Assembly (NCBI GenBank): GCA_945867875.1
Contig: CAMBJF010000063.1
Coordinates: forward strand, 1-11,338
Origin: an uncultured Ruminococcus sp.
GTDB taxonomy: Bacteria > Bacillota > Clostridia > Oscillospirales > Ruminococcaceae
Length of the DNA: 11,338 nucleotides
Direction: 5' to 3'
How positions within the stretch are numbered: position 1 is the stretch's first letter; the number at the start of each line of letters is the position of its first letter. The notes beneath the pieces are model-generated. The model had not been told where the DNA came from, did not search any database, and saw only the letters and a program-made list of their open reading frames with translations. The position numbers and the translations under genes are program-made. Shown one piece after another: positions 1 to 6,929 of this stretch.

Positions 1-33
1 TCTCGTGGGCTCGGAGATGTGTATAAGAGACAG
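1..33 (+). other. Nextera transposase adapter (artefact)
   Basis: The first 33 bases are the Nextera i7-side adapter missing its first G. The tail at 15-33 is the 19-base Tn5 mosaic end AGATGTGTATAAGAGACAG. This is library sequence, not genome; biological sequence starts at base 34. Any protein beginning MYKRQ here is partly adapter translation. Confidence 0.98.
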
Positions 34-1638
34 TGTCAGCTGAGAGGTCATTTCCTCGGTCACTGGCTCTCCGCCGCAGCAATGCTCGTTGCACAGAACA
101 ATGACCGTGAGCTGAAAGCCAAGCTTGACATTATCATAGATGAGCTTGAACGCTGCCAGAAGCTCAACGGCGGAAGATGGATAGGTTCAGTTCCCGAGAA
201 ATATTTTGAGAGACTGGAGAAAAACGAGTACATCTGGTCTCCCCAGTACACCCTCCACAAAACTCTCCTTGGTCTCTACCACAGCGCAATGTATGCCAAG
301 AACGACAAAGCTCTTGCTATCCTCGGCAATGCCGCTGACTGGTATCTTGACTGGACTGCCGATATGGAAAAGAAAAATCCCCACGCCGTTTACAGCGGTG
401 AGGAGGGCGGTATGCTCGAAGTTTGGGCAGGGCTTTATCAGCTCACAAATGACGAGAGATATCTCACCCTTGCCGAGCGCTATTCCCACCCCTCCATCTT
501 CAAAAAGCTTGAAGATAACGGCGATCCCCTTTCAAACTGCCACGCAAACGCAAGTATCCCCTGGGCACACGGTGCTGCAAAAATGTACGAGATCACAGGC
601 GATGAAAAGTGGCTTAACCGTGTAAAGCTCTTCTGGAACTGCGCTGTCAACGAAAGAGAGGCTTTCTGCACAGGCGGTCAGAACTCGGGCGAGTTCTGGA
701 TACCCCCTCACAAGCTCGGTATGTTCATCGGCGAGCGCACACAGGAATTCTGCACAGTTTACAATATGGTACGTCTCGGCGATTACCTTTTCCGCTTCAC
801 AGGCGACAGCAAATATCTCGATTACATTGAGAAAAACCTCTACAACGGCTTCCTTGCACAGCAGAACAAGTTCACGGGAATGCCCGCATATTTCCTGCCT
901 ATGAAGTCGGGCAGCGCTAAAAAATGGGGCAGCAAGACCCACGATTTCTGGTGCTGCCACGGAACCACCGTTCAGGCTCACACAATTTATCCCGAGCTTT
1001 GCTGGTATGAGGACAATGACCGCAACCGTCTTTTCGTGGCTCAGTACATCAATTCCGAGTACAAGCGCAGTGAGAATGTGACCGTTTCTCAAAGCGTTGA
1101 TATGAAGTATTACAACGACGGTGCGACCTTTGACGAGCACGATGACAGCAGAATGAACCGCTGGTACATCAAGCTCACTGTAAGAGCCGAAAAGCCTGAA
1201 AAGTTCACACTTTCACTCCGTGTTCCCGAATGGGTAAAGGGCGAGCCTGTTGTTTCCGTAAACGGCGAGAATGTGAATACCGCTGCCGAAAACGGCTTTA
1301 TTGACATTGACCGCACCTGGGAAAATGACACTGTGAATATCTACTTCCCCTCTGCCCTCACAGTCTCCTCACTGCCCGATATGCCCCAGCTCACAGCATT
1401 CTCCGAAGGCCCTGTTGTTCTTGCGGGACTTTGCGATAAGGACTGCGGCATTTATATGGATAATGACGCTCCCGAAAGCGCTGTCACCTATGTGACCGAA
1501 CACACCTACAGCACATTCCCCTGGCAGCAGAGCGTTTACCGCACAATAAACCAGCCCGAGAACTTCGACCTTATCCCCGTTTATGACGTGACCGACGAAA
1601 AGTACACTGTATATTTCACAAAGAAAAAGCTTAATTGA
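34..1638 (+). CDS. GH127 beta-L-arabinofuranosidase-like glycoside hydrolase, 5' truncated
   Basis: Glycoside hydrolase of family GH127 (former DUF1680), likely releasing beta-L-arabinofuranose from plant arabinan or glycoprotein side chains. The visible 534 residues begin at the conserved LRGHFLGHWLSAAA helix, so roughly the first 70-100 residues are lost at the contig end. Counting from base 19, the frame shows Glu225 in GGQNSGEFW, Glu243-x-Cys245 in TQEFCTVYNM, and the pair Cys312-Cys313 followed by His. In the Bifidobacterium enzyme HypBA1 the matching Glu and three Cys bind zinc and the first Cys of the pair is the nucleophile, so the active site looks intact; Glu225 is my guess for the acid/base. 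The C-terminus (residues ~390-539) is beta-rich, as in the family. No signal peptide can be judged because the start is missing. The exact substrate is inferred. The stop overlaps the end of the convergent AraC gene. Confidence 0.9.
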   Translation, partial: CQLRGHFLGHWLSAAAMLVAQNNDRELKAKLDIIIDELERCQKLNGGRWIGSVPEKYFERLEKNEYIWSPQYTLHKTLLGLYHSAMYAKNDKALAILGNAADWYLDWTADMEKKNPHAVYSGEEGGMLEVWAGLYQLTNDERYLTLAERYSHPSIFKKLEDNGDPLSNCHANASIPWAHGAAKMYEITGDEKWLNRVKLFWNCAVNEREAFCTGGQNSGEFWIPPHKLGMFIGERTQEFCTVYNMVRLGDYLFRFTGDSKYLDYIEKNLYNGFLAQQNKFTGMPAYFLPMKSGSAKKWGSKTHDFWCCHGTTVQAHTIYPELCWYEDNDRNRLFVAQYINSEYKRSENVTVSQSVDMKYYNDGATFDEHDDSRMNRWYIKLTVRAEKPEKFTLSLRVPEWVKGEPVVSVNGENVNTAAENGFIDIDRTWENDTVNIYFPSALTVSSLPDMPQLTAFSEGPVVLAGLCDKDCGIYMDNDAPESAVTYVTEHTYSTFPWQQSVYRTINQPENFDLIPVYDVTDEKYTVYFTKKKLN

Positions 1639-2488
1639 TATTTTTCCGTCCGAATGAGTTTTTGTACTGAGCGGGAGTCATTCCCTCAAACTCCCTGAAA
1701 ACCTTCATAAAATATTTTTCATCAGAGAAGCCGCAGGAAAATGCGGCTTCTTTTATTGTCACGCTGTAATTTGAAAGCAATGTCTTAGCAGTCTTTATCC
1801 GCAGTCCGTTTGAGTATCGCACGATTGAAACGCCCATATTTTTCTTGAACACCGACGAAAGATAATCAGCCCGATATCCAAGTGTCTCGGCAAGCTCGGA
1901 GACTTCAAATGGCAGGAAGTAGTGATTTTTTATCCACTCTCTTGCCGAAATAACAAGGGGCGGCAGGTTGGTACCCGCATCACGGCTTCGGAAATATTCC
2001 TGTGAAAGCTCCATAAGCAGCAGGCTCACGGCATAATCCGACATATTTTTCGTATAGTGATTTTCCTCCAGCGACATATCCATAAGCTGATGAAAAAGCT
2101 GTGCAGTCCGCCCCGATGATGAGACCGATGACACCTCGGGGAGCAGATATGTATATTCGTCTCCGCTGCCATTCACTGCTTCAAAACCGCAGTCCGTGCG
2201 GAAATGTGCCCAGAGATATGATACTCTGCCCTCAGAGCAGTGAAATCCGAAATGCTCCTCTCCTGCGGGCAGCAGGATATACTGCCCTGCGGAAACGGTA
2301 TGCTCCCTGCCGTGTGAGCTTATATATATAGTGCCCTCGGTTATCATAATAAGCACATTTTCATCAAACCTGCGGCGGTGGTGGATAAATCCCGCACGGC
2401 TTATAAACTGTCCGCAGACGATGAACGAAAGGGGCTGTTTTGTTTTGCAGCCAAGCAGTCCCGTCTCTATGTGTGACATCTCCGACAT
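1631..2488 (-). CDS. AraC family transcriptional regulator
   Basis: A 285-residue AraC/XylS-type regulator. The N-terminal ~160 residues look like the cupin sensor domain (ITEGTIYISSHGREHTVSAGQYILLPAGEEH), which usually binds a sugar. The last ~100 residues carry two helix-turn-helix motifs, ending with the family signature IKEAAFSCGFSDEKYFMKVF followed by REFEGMTPAQYK. An upstream in-frame ATG at 2500 has no ribosome binding site, whereas GGAGGGAGA lies directly before the ATG at 2488, so I chose 2488; a third ATG at 2479 is possible. The gene faces the GH127 gene tail to tail with an 8-base overlap. An AraC sensor beside a glycoside hydrolase suggests control of arabinoside or related sugar use, but that target is inferred. 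Confidence 0.92.
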   Translation of the reverse strand: MSEMSHIETGLLGCKTKQPLSFIVCGQFISRAGFIHHRRRFDENVLIMITEGTIYISSHGREHTVSAGQYILLPAGEEHFGFHCSEGRVSYLWAHFRTDCGFEAVNGSGDEYTYLLPEVSSVSSSGRTAQLFHQLMDMSLEENHYTKNMSDYAVSLLLMELSQEYFRSRDAGTNLPPLVISAREWIKNHYFLPFEVSELAETLGYRADYLSSVFKKNMGVSIVRYSNGLRIKTAKTLLSNYSVTIKEAAFSCGFSDEKYFMKVFREFEGMTPAQYKNSFGRKNIN

Positions 2489-2514
2489 TCTCCCTCCCAT
2501 AGCTTGATGTTTTC

Positions 2515-2542
2515 ATTATAGCATATTTGTTTCAAAATGCAA
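2515..2542 (-). promoter_or_regulatory. Probable sigma-A promoter of the AraC gene
   Basis: On the minus strand there is a perfect -10 box TATAAT (2515-2520). A weak -35, TTGCAT (2537-2542), lies 16 bases upstream of it. Transcription would start near 2508, which gives a very short leader and fits a start codon at 2488 rather than 2500. Confidence 0.6.
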
Positions 2543-2579
2543 ATTTTTTCTTTCTGTACGAATTTTGGCAATGCTCATT

Positions 2580-2682
2580 TTGATGCAAATTGTAACAAAA
2601 ATATATAGATGAATAATCCACCGCAAAGATGAAAAAATAGTAAGGCAAACAAAAAATGTTCAGCAAAGTCCCGGGCGGACTT
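2580..2682 (+). promoter_or_regulatory. Possible spoVT promoter and small leader hairpin
   Basis: The 210 bases between the divergent araC and spoVT genes are AT-rich. On the plus strand the best sigma-A-like pair is TTGATG (2580-2585), 16 bases, then TATATA (2602-2607), a poor match. A 6-bp hairpin AAGTCC-CGGGC-GGACTT (2666-2682) sits 28 bases before the spoVT start. B. subtilis spoVT is transcribed by the forespore factor sigma-G; I could not find a convincing sigma-G site here. Confidence 0.3.
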
Positions 2683-2710
2683 GAATTTATATGTGAAAGG
2701 AACGAAAACA

Positions 2711-3259
2711 ATGAAAGCAACAGGTATTGTCAGGAGAATCGACGATCTTGGCAGAGTCGTTATTCCCAAAGAGATCAGAAGGACTATGCGTATCCGTGAA
2801 GGCGACCCCTTAGAGATATACACAAGCTCGGACGGCGAGGTAATTTTCAAGAAATATTCCGCAATTAACGAAATGGCTCAGTCGGCGTCGCAGGTGGCTG
2901 AAGTAATGACACGGCTTGCAAACTGCCCCACAGTGGTTTTTGACCGTGACCACGTTGTGGCAGTGGCGGGAGTCGGAAAAAAGGAGTTCAGCGAGCGCCG
3001 TGTGTCACAGGGGCTTGAAGAATTTCTCGAACACCGCAGGAACTACATTTACTCTTCCGATGAGGACGCAAAGGTATTTCCCGTTGAGGGCATTGACCGC
3101 CCCGCAATTGCCTGCACACCCATTCTGTCATCGGGCGATGTCACAGGTGCGGTAGCATTCCTTGCGCCCAGCGCCGATGAGGACGCAACTGCTACCGAGG
3201 TACAGAAAAATCTCATTCAGGCAGCAGCACAATTTCTCGGCAAGCAGATAGAGGAATAA
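2711..3259 (+). CDS. spoVT: Stage V sporulation regulator SpoVT (AbrB family)
   Basis: SpoVT is an AbrB-type DNA-binding protein that tunes late forespore (sigma-G) gene expression in spore formers. The first ~50 residues are the swapped-hairpin AbrB domain, with the block MKATGIVRRIDDLGRVVIPK and then EIRRTMRIREGDPLEIY, nearly identical to B. subtilis SpoVT as I remember it. Residues ~55-182 match the position and length of the GAF-like sensor domain (VVFDRDHVVAVAGVGKKEF ... PILSSGDVTGAVAFLAP). Length is 182 aa against 178 in B. subtilis. The open frame extends back to a TTG at 2681, but AAGGA (2697-2701) lies 9 bases before the ATG at 2711, and the protein family begins at that Met. The gene is monocistronic and ends at a strong terminator. 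It suggests a sporulating or formerly sporulating lineage. Confidence 0.95.
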   Translation: MKATGIVRRIDDLGRVVIPKEIRRTMRIREGDPLEIYTSSDGEVIFKKYSAINEMAQSASQVAEVMTRLANCPTVVFDRDHVVAVAGVGKKEFSERRVSQGLEEFLEHRRNYIYSSDEDAKVFPVEGIDRPAIACTPILSSGDVTGAVAFLAPSADEDATATEVQKNLIQAAAQFLGKQIEE

Positions 3260-3261
3260 AG

Positions 3262-3336
3262 CTGATAAAAAAAAATACAAAAAATCTTCGCACAGTCCGC
3301 AAAAAAAGACTGTGCGAAGATTTTTTGATTTATCAG
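3262..3336. terminator. Bidirectional intrinsic terminator between spoVT and the MATE gene
   Basis: A perfect 19-bp stem pairs 3279-3297 with 3308-3326 around a 10-base loop. It is A-rich on the left and ends in six T on the right, so it works in both directions. A second 8-bp inverted repeat, CTGATAAA (3262-3269) with TTTATCAG (3329-3336), encloses it, and its right arm contains the stop codon of the minus-strand MATE gene. Confidence 0.93.
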
Positions 3337-4667
3337 TAATTGTACTTTTTCCTCTTGCAGATAAGAAAAATCGTTGAGAATACCACTGCCATAACTTCCG
3401 CCGCCGCAATGGATATCCATATGCCGTCAATGCCGAATATGAACGGGAGAAGAAGCACTGCGCCCGCCTGAAATATCAGCGTTCTGAGGAAGGATATCAC
3501 AGCCGAGGTAAGGCCGTCGTTGAGGGCTGTAAAAAATCCCGAGCTGAATATGGCAAAGCCCATAAAGGGAAATGCTGCTGCAAAAATGTGAAAGCCGTGA
3601 GTGGTCATTTCCGTAAGGCTCTCGCTGTAGCCCACGAATATTTTTGAGAGAGGTGCGGCAAGAAGTTGTGCCGCTGCGAACATACATATGCCGAATGTAC
3701 CGATTATTCGCAGGCTCTTTTTGAGAATGCCTTTAAGCTCGCTGTGATTTCCAGCACCGCTGTTGTAGCTGATAACAGGAGCTGTGCCGATAGTGTAGCC
3801 AACGAATGCGGCTGAAAATATCATACTGATGTACATCATAACGCCGTATGCCGCAATTCCGTCATCGCCTGCAAATCTGAGGAGCTGCTTGTTGTAGAGC
3901 ATTCCCACAACGCTCATCGAAACGTTGCTCATAAATTCGGAAGAACCGTTCGTGCAGGCTTTGAGTATGGCTTTCATATCAAAGTGTGTTTTGCCAAGTC
4001 TCAGTATGCTTGAATTTTTTCTGAAAAAGTATATAAGCGGAACTGCACCGCCGATGAACTGAGCCACCGCCGTTGCAATTGCAGCGCCTGCAAGCTTGTG
4101 TTCCTGAGGAAATGTTGTGACAAGGACTGCATCGAGAACCATATTTGTAACGCCCGCTGCGATTATTACCGCAAGTCCCAGACGGGGCTTTGCCGCCGCC
4201 ACAAAGAAGCTCTGGAACAGATACTGGAGCACCACAAAGGGCAGCGCCATAAGCACTATGCGTGCATATATAACGCAGTTTTCGAGTATCTCACCCTCCG
4301 CTCCCAGTGCCGACGCAATGGGACGGATAAAGGTTATTCCGATTATCGAAAAGATAACGCCAAGTGAAAATGTAACATATACAAAAAGTGAAAAATACCT
4401 GTTTGCTTTTTCGCTGTCACCCTCGCCGAGAGTTTTTGCGACGATAGCCGTGCCGCCTGTACCGAACATAAATCCAACCGTTGCCATTATCATCAGGAAC
4501 GGCATTATAAGATTTACCGCCTTGAACGGGATATCTCCCGCAAAATTTGAAACGAAAAATCCGTCCACCACGCTGTAAATCGATGTGAATATCATCATCG
4601 CTATAGAGGGCAGCGTGAATTTCAGCAGCCTTTTATAGGTAAAATGATCCGAAAGTTTTATCTCCAT
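3333..4667 (-). CDS. MATE family multidrug efflux transporter
   Basis: A 444-residue polytopic membrane protein of the multidrug and toxic compound extrusion family, exporting cationic drugs or metabolites in exchange for Na+ or H+. About twelve hydrophobic segments fall in two similar halves. Typical MATE features are the N-terminal KLLxFTLPSIAMMIFTSIYSVVDGFFVSNFAG-like stretch (read in pieces: LPSIAMMIFTSIYSVVDG, FFVSNFAG), GTGGTAIVAKTLGEGD near residue 70-85, and AAAKPRLGLAVIIAAGVTN near 160. A good ribosome site, AAAGGAG (4674-4680), lies 6 bases before the ATG and overlaps the marR stop, so the two genes form an operon 12 bases apart. The pairing resembles mepR-mepA of Staphylococcus aureus, where the MarR protein represses both genes. 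Which compound it exports cannot be told from the sequence. Confidence 0.93.
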   Translation of the reverse strand: MEIKLSDHFTYKRLLKFTLPSIAMMIFTSIYSVVDGFFVSNFAGDIPFKAVNLIMPFLMIMATVGFMFGTGGTAIVAKTLGEGDSEKANRYFSLFVYVTFSLGVIFSIIGITFIRPIASALGAEGEILENCVIYARIVLMALPFVVLQYLFQSFFVAAAKPRLGLAVIIAAGVTNMVLDAVLVTTFPQEHKLAGAAIATAVAQFIGGAVPLIYFFRKNSSILRLGKTHFDMKAILKACTNGSSEFMSNVSMSVVGMLYNKQLLRFAGDDGIAAYGVMMYISMIFSAAFVGYTIGTAPVISYNSGAGNHSELKGILKKSLRIIGTFGICMFAAAQLLAAPLSKIFVGYSESLTEMTTHGFHIFAAAFPFMGFAIFSSGFFTALNDGLTSAVISFLRTLIFQAGAVLLLPFIFGIDGIWISIAAAEVMAVVFSTIFLICKRKKYNY

Positions 4668-4679
4668 TTTCTTCTCCTT

Positions 4680-5117
4680 TTATAATTTTTCAACCTGTTT
4701 TCTCAGGCAGTCCGCATATTTTTTCATAAGCCCGATGTAGGTCTCGACCTCTTCGTCAGACCAGTCCTCAAAGGCATTTACCTCGGCAAAATACAGCCTT
4801 GCGGCAGTTTTTTCCGTAAGCTCTCTCCCCTTTTCGGTGAGCATAATTTTCTTTGACCTGCCGTTGTGCTGTTCAAGATAGAGAATGCCATCGGCTTCAA
4901 GACTGCGGACAGCGGAATTTACAGTCTGCTTGCTGATGCAGGAGCATTTGTAAATATCACTGAGCAGGCAGGGTTCACCCATATCATAAATTGTGTAGAG
5001 CACCATTGAAATGCTGTTTGCTATCCCAAGCTTTGACGATGCCTGATGATATATCCTGTCGGTCTCGGAAGTAAGATAATTTATCCGATGTATCGCCGCT
5101 GCTCTTTTTTCGTTCAT
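4680..5117 (-). CDS. MarR family transcriptional repressor of the efflux operon
   Basis: A 145-residue MarR-type dimeric winged-helix regulator. The helix-turn-helix lies around residues 52-75 (LLSDIYKCSCISKQTVNSAV), followed by the wing RSLEADGILYLEQHNGRSKKIMLTEKG, read here as SLEADGILYLEQHNG and RSKKIMLTEKG; the flanking helices form the dimer and ligand pocket. GGAGGTG (5123-5129) sits 5 bases before the ATG. The gene is first in a two-gene operon with the MATE exporter. Its promoter carries a long inverted repeat that reads as an operator, so autorepression relieved by a drug-like ligand is the likely control. That ligand and the operator assignment are inferred. Two Cys (in CLLSDIYKCSC there are three) near the recognition helix could allow redox sensing, which is only a possibility. 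Confidence 0.92.
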   Translation of the reverse strand: MNEKRAAAIHRINYLTSETDRIYHQASSKLGIANSISMVLYTIYDMGEPCLLSDIYKCSCISKQTVNSAVRSLEADGILYLEQHNGRSKKIMLTEKGRELTEKTAARLYFAEVNAFEDWSDEEVETYIGLMKKYADCLRKQVEKL

Positions 5118-5129
5118 ACCATCACCTCC

Positions 5130-5177
5130 AAACGTCCGAAATCATACCTTCGTATTATAGTACGATTTCGGACGTTT
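5130..5177 (-). promoter_or_regulatory. Inverted-repeat operator of the marR-MATE operon
   Basis: A perfect 14-bp inverted repeat, AAACGTCCGAAATC (5130-5143) and GATTTCGGACGTTT (5164-5177), has arm centres 34 bases apart. One arm lies between the -35 and -10 boxes; the other abuts the ribosome binding site. Transcription starts between the arms, so only one arm is in the mRNA and an RNA hairpin is excluded. This is the geometry of a repressor site on DNA. Confidence 0.8.
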
Positions 5178-5182
5178 GTCAA
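5154..5182 (-). promoter_or_regulatory. Consensus sigma-A promoter of marR
   Basis: On the minus strand TTGACA (5177-5182) and TATAAT (5154-5159) are both perfect and 17 bases apart. Such a strong promoter makes sense for an operon normally held off by a repressor. Confidence 0.9.
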
Positions 5183-5213
5183 GAGCAATATCTCATTTTT
5201 ATCTATTTACATC

Positions 5214-5236
5214 AAAAAAATTGCAGGCCGCCGCAA
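5214..5236 (-). terminator. Intrinsic terminator after the 64-aa gene
   Basis: On the minus strand a 6-bp stem with one G-U pair and a CGGC loop (5221-5236) is followed by seven T (5214-5220). It lies 34 bases after the stop codon of the 64-aa gene and shields the marR promoter from read-through. Confidence 0.75.
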
Positions 5237-5269
5237 AAAATGTGACAGTCTGCATCATCAAAACCTTTT

Positions 5270-5464
5270 TCAGCCCTGATTTTTATCCGAATCAAAAGGC
5301 ACCCACAATCCCGAGCCGGTTTTCACCATTCCGCTCCTGCGGCGGTCTATCTCTTCCATAAGCTTCTCGTTCATTTTCTTCTCGGCGCTGTCGAGCATAT
5401 CCGATACGGCAGTTAGCTCCTCATCGGAAAGCAGATCGGCATTTATGTGCTTTATTCTTGGCAT
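5270..5464 (-). CDS. Small hypothetical protein, 64 aa
   Basis: I do not recognise this family. The start is well supported: GGGAGGAAACGCT precedes the ATG, and a good promoter lies just upstream. Residues ~13-43 (SDEELTAVSDMLDSAEKKMN onward to EIDRRR) are highly charged and look like one long amphipathic helix, possibly a coiled coil. The tail (TGSGLWVPFDSDKNQG) is glycine-rich with one Trp. There is no membrane segment or signal peptide, and only single aromatic anchors, so a soluble helical partner protein is the most that can be said. It follows the rtcB unit in the same direction but has its own promoter and terminator, so shared function is not implied. Confidence 0.72.
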   Translation of the reverse strand: MPRIKHINADLLSDEELTAVSDMLDSAEKKMNEKLMEEIDRRRSGMVKTGSGLWVPFDSDKNQG

Positions 5465-5496
5465 AGCGTTTCCTCCCGAACATTTTTCTGTTATTT

Positions 5497-5525
5497 ATTA
5501 TATCACACCTGCGGCGAAATTTCAA
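5497..5525 (-). promoter_or_regulatory. Sigma-A promoter of the 64-aa gene
   Basis: On the minus strand TTGAAA (5520-5525), 17 bases, then a perfect TATAAT (5497-5502). It begins 3 bases beyond the stop codon of the 57-aa gene, so the two small genes are separate transcription units unless there is read-through. Confidence 0.8.
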
Positions 5526-5527
5526 CA

Positions 5528-5701
5528 TTAAAGCTCTGTCCGCAAAAGCTCCGCCTTTTTTCTTGCTCTGTTATACTTTTTAAGTCCATCGGCTGTCCTT
5601 GTAACAGGGTTTAATCCGTTCCAGTCCCTGCGCCGTTTTGAGTAAAATTCCCGCCTGTCCTTTTTGCTCATTTTTTCAAGAGGCACGAATTTATCTGCCA
5701 T
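5528..5701 (-). CDS. Small very basic protein overlapping rtcB, 57 aa
   Basis: I do not recognise a named family. The protein has 18 Lys/Arg against 8 Asp/Glu in 57 residues, with clusters KKDRR (13-17), KRRR (22-25) and KKYNRARKK (41-49), so nucleic-acid or ribosome binding is plausible. One Trp and the block WNGLNPVTRTADGLKKYNRA resemble the basic tails of many short Firmicute and phage proteins, an impression only. An in-frame GTG at 5710 would add three residues, but it forms part of the AGGTGAGG ribosome site, so I start at the ATG at 5701. The first 11 bases overlap the end of rtcB, which implies translational coupling and a joint role or shared dosage with the RNA ligase. It could instead be a housekeeping small protein by chance in the operon. 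Confidence 0.75.
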   Translation of the reverse strand: MADKFVPLEKMSKKDRREFYSKRRRDWNGLNPVTRTADGLKKYNRARKKAELLRTEL

Positions 5702-6902
5702 TTTCCTCACCTGCCTTATAGTTGTAGATAGGCTTTATAACTTCGATGATATCCGCTGTATCGCCGATGTTATCAACGATATCGTTCATACTTTTGTACG
5801 CCATAGGGCACTCATCAAGAGTGGCTGAATTGATAGTTGACGAGTAAATTCCCACCATCTGCTTTTTAAATTCGCTTACCGTAAAGCTCTGCTTTGCCTG
5901 ACTTCTGCTGAAAAGCCTGCCTGCGCCGTGGGGTGCGGAAAAGTTCCAGTCGGGGTTGCCCTTGCCGATGCAGATAAGACTGCCGTCACGCATATTTATG
6001 GGAATGATGAGCCGCTCGCCCTTCTGCGCCGAAACAGAGCCTTTTCTGACTATCATATTTTCCGTGTCGATGTAGTTGTGGACGGTGGTAAATTCGTCCG
6101 AAACTTTAAGCTTCATACTGCGGATAATATCGTCCATCATAGCCTTTCTGTTCATCATCGCAAATTCCTGGACTATTTTCATATCATGGATATAATCGTC
6201 AAAGGCAGAGCCGAAAACATAGGCAAGATGATCGGGAACGGTCTTTTTTTCCTGCATATTCAGCTTTTTTAAAGCAGCGTTTATCTCCTTTTCCCTGCCT
6301 GCCGACTTCATTTCTGCGATAAGTTTTTTCACATCATCATCGCCCGAATGCTTCAGTTCCTCCACAGCCCGCTTCTGATAATGCTTTGCCACCTCAACGC
6401 CAAGATGTCTCGAGCCGCTGTGTATAACGATATAGATGCCGCTTTCGCCCTTGTCGGCTTCAATAAAGTGATTGCCGCCGCCGAGAGTGCCGAGGGAAAG
6501 AAATGCCCTGTCAAGGCTGATATGCTTTGCACACCTTAGCTCACTTAGCCTTAACTTTCCGGCATATCTGTGCTCCTTGTTCCTGATCGAAAAACCTGAG
6601 GGAATGTTGAATTTTATGAATTTGTCAAGCTGCTCCGGTTCAAGCTGTCTGCCCTTGATAAGGACGGTTTCCATTCCGCAGCCGATATCCACACCCACAA
6701 GATTTGGCACGACCCTGTCCGTCACGGTCATAGTCGTGCCGATTACACAGCCCGCTCCTGCGTGGACATCGGGCATCATTCTGATACGTTCATTTTCCGT
6801 AAACTGCTGATTGCAAAGGTCATAAATCTGTCTTACGGAATCCTCATCGATCTTATCCGCAAATACCTTTGCGGTGCTGTATTTTCCTCTTATCTCAAAC
6901 AT
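5691..6902 (-). CDS. rtcB: RNA-splicing ligase RtcB
   Basis: RtcB joins RNA ends bearing 2',3'-cyclic phosphate or 3'-phosphate to 5'-OH ends, using GTP and Mn2+; in bacteria it repairs cleaved tRNA or rRNA. Length, 403 aa, matches E. coli RtcB (408). Visible motifs, in order: MMPDVHAGAG (42-51), the metal-binding VGVDIGCGM with Asp72 and Cys75, GTLGGGNHF with His145, HSGSRHLG with His161, His275 in TTVHNY, and HGAGR with His325, the residue guanylylated during catalysis. The C-terminal Lys396 in YKAG matches the conserved terminal lysine of the archaeal enzyme. All catalytic residues are kept. AAGGAG precedes the ATG by 5 bases. No RtcA, RtcR or archease gene is present in the window; instead a small basic protein overlaps the 3' end. 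A terminator-like hairpin lies just upstream, so expression may depend on read-through. Confidence 0.97.
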   Translation of the reverse strand: MFEIRGKYSTAKVFADKIDEDSVRQIYDLCNQQFTENERIRMMPDVHAGAGCVIGTTMTVTDRVVPNLVGVDIGCGMETVLIKGRQLEPEQLDKFIKFNIPSGFSIRNKEHRYAGKLRLSELRCAKHISLDRAFLSLGTLGGGNHFIEADKGESGIYIVIHSGSRHLGVEVAKHYQKRAVEELKHSGDDDVKKLIAEMKSAGREKEINAALKKLNMQEKKTVPDHLAYVFGSAFDDYIHDMKIVQEFAMMNRKAMMDDIIRSMKLKVSDEFTTVHNYIDTENMIVRKGSVSAQKGERLIIPINMRDGSLICIGKGNPDWNFSAPHGAGRLFSRSQAKQSFTVSEFKKQMVGIYSSTINSATLDECPMAYKSMNDIVDNIGDTADIIEVIKPIYNYKAGEENGR

Positions 6903-6913
6903 AATTTCTCCTT

Positions 6914-6927
6914 ATTGTCAATTGTCA
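6914..6927 (-). repeat. Tandem 7-base repeat before the rtcB ribosome site
   Basis: On the plus strand ATTGTCA occurs twice in tandem (6914-6920, 6921-6927). It fills the space between the terminator and the rtcB Shine-Dalgarno. On the minus strand it reads TTGACA-like, but there is no room for a -10 box before the start codon, so it is not a promoter. Confidence 0.55.
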
Positions 6928-6929
6928 AT

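Noticed and set aside
532..1140. Minus-strand open frame of 202 codons within the GH127 gene
   Set aside because: No ribosome site; it lies wholly opposite the conserved GH127 catalytic core, and its sequence resembles no family.
2489..2500. ATG at 2500 as the start of the AraC regulator
   Set aside because: It lies upstream of, and overlaps, the GGAGGG ribosome site that serves the ATG at 2488, and has no site of its own.
2681..2710. TTG start giving SpoVT ten extra residues
   Set aside because: The family begins at MKATG, and the ribosome site AAGGA is correctly spaced for the ATG at 2711; the TTG lies in a hairpin arm without a ribosome site.
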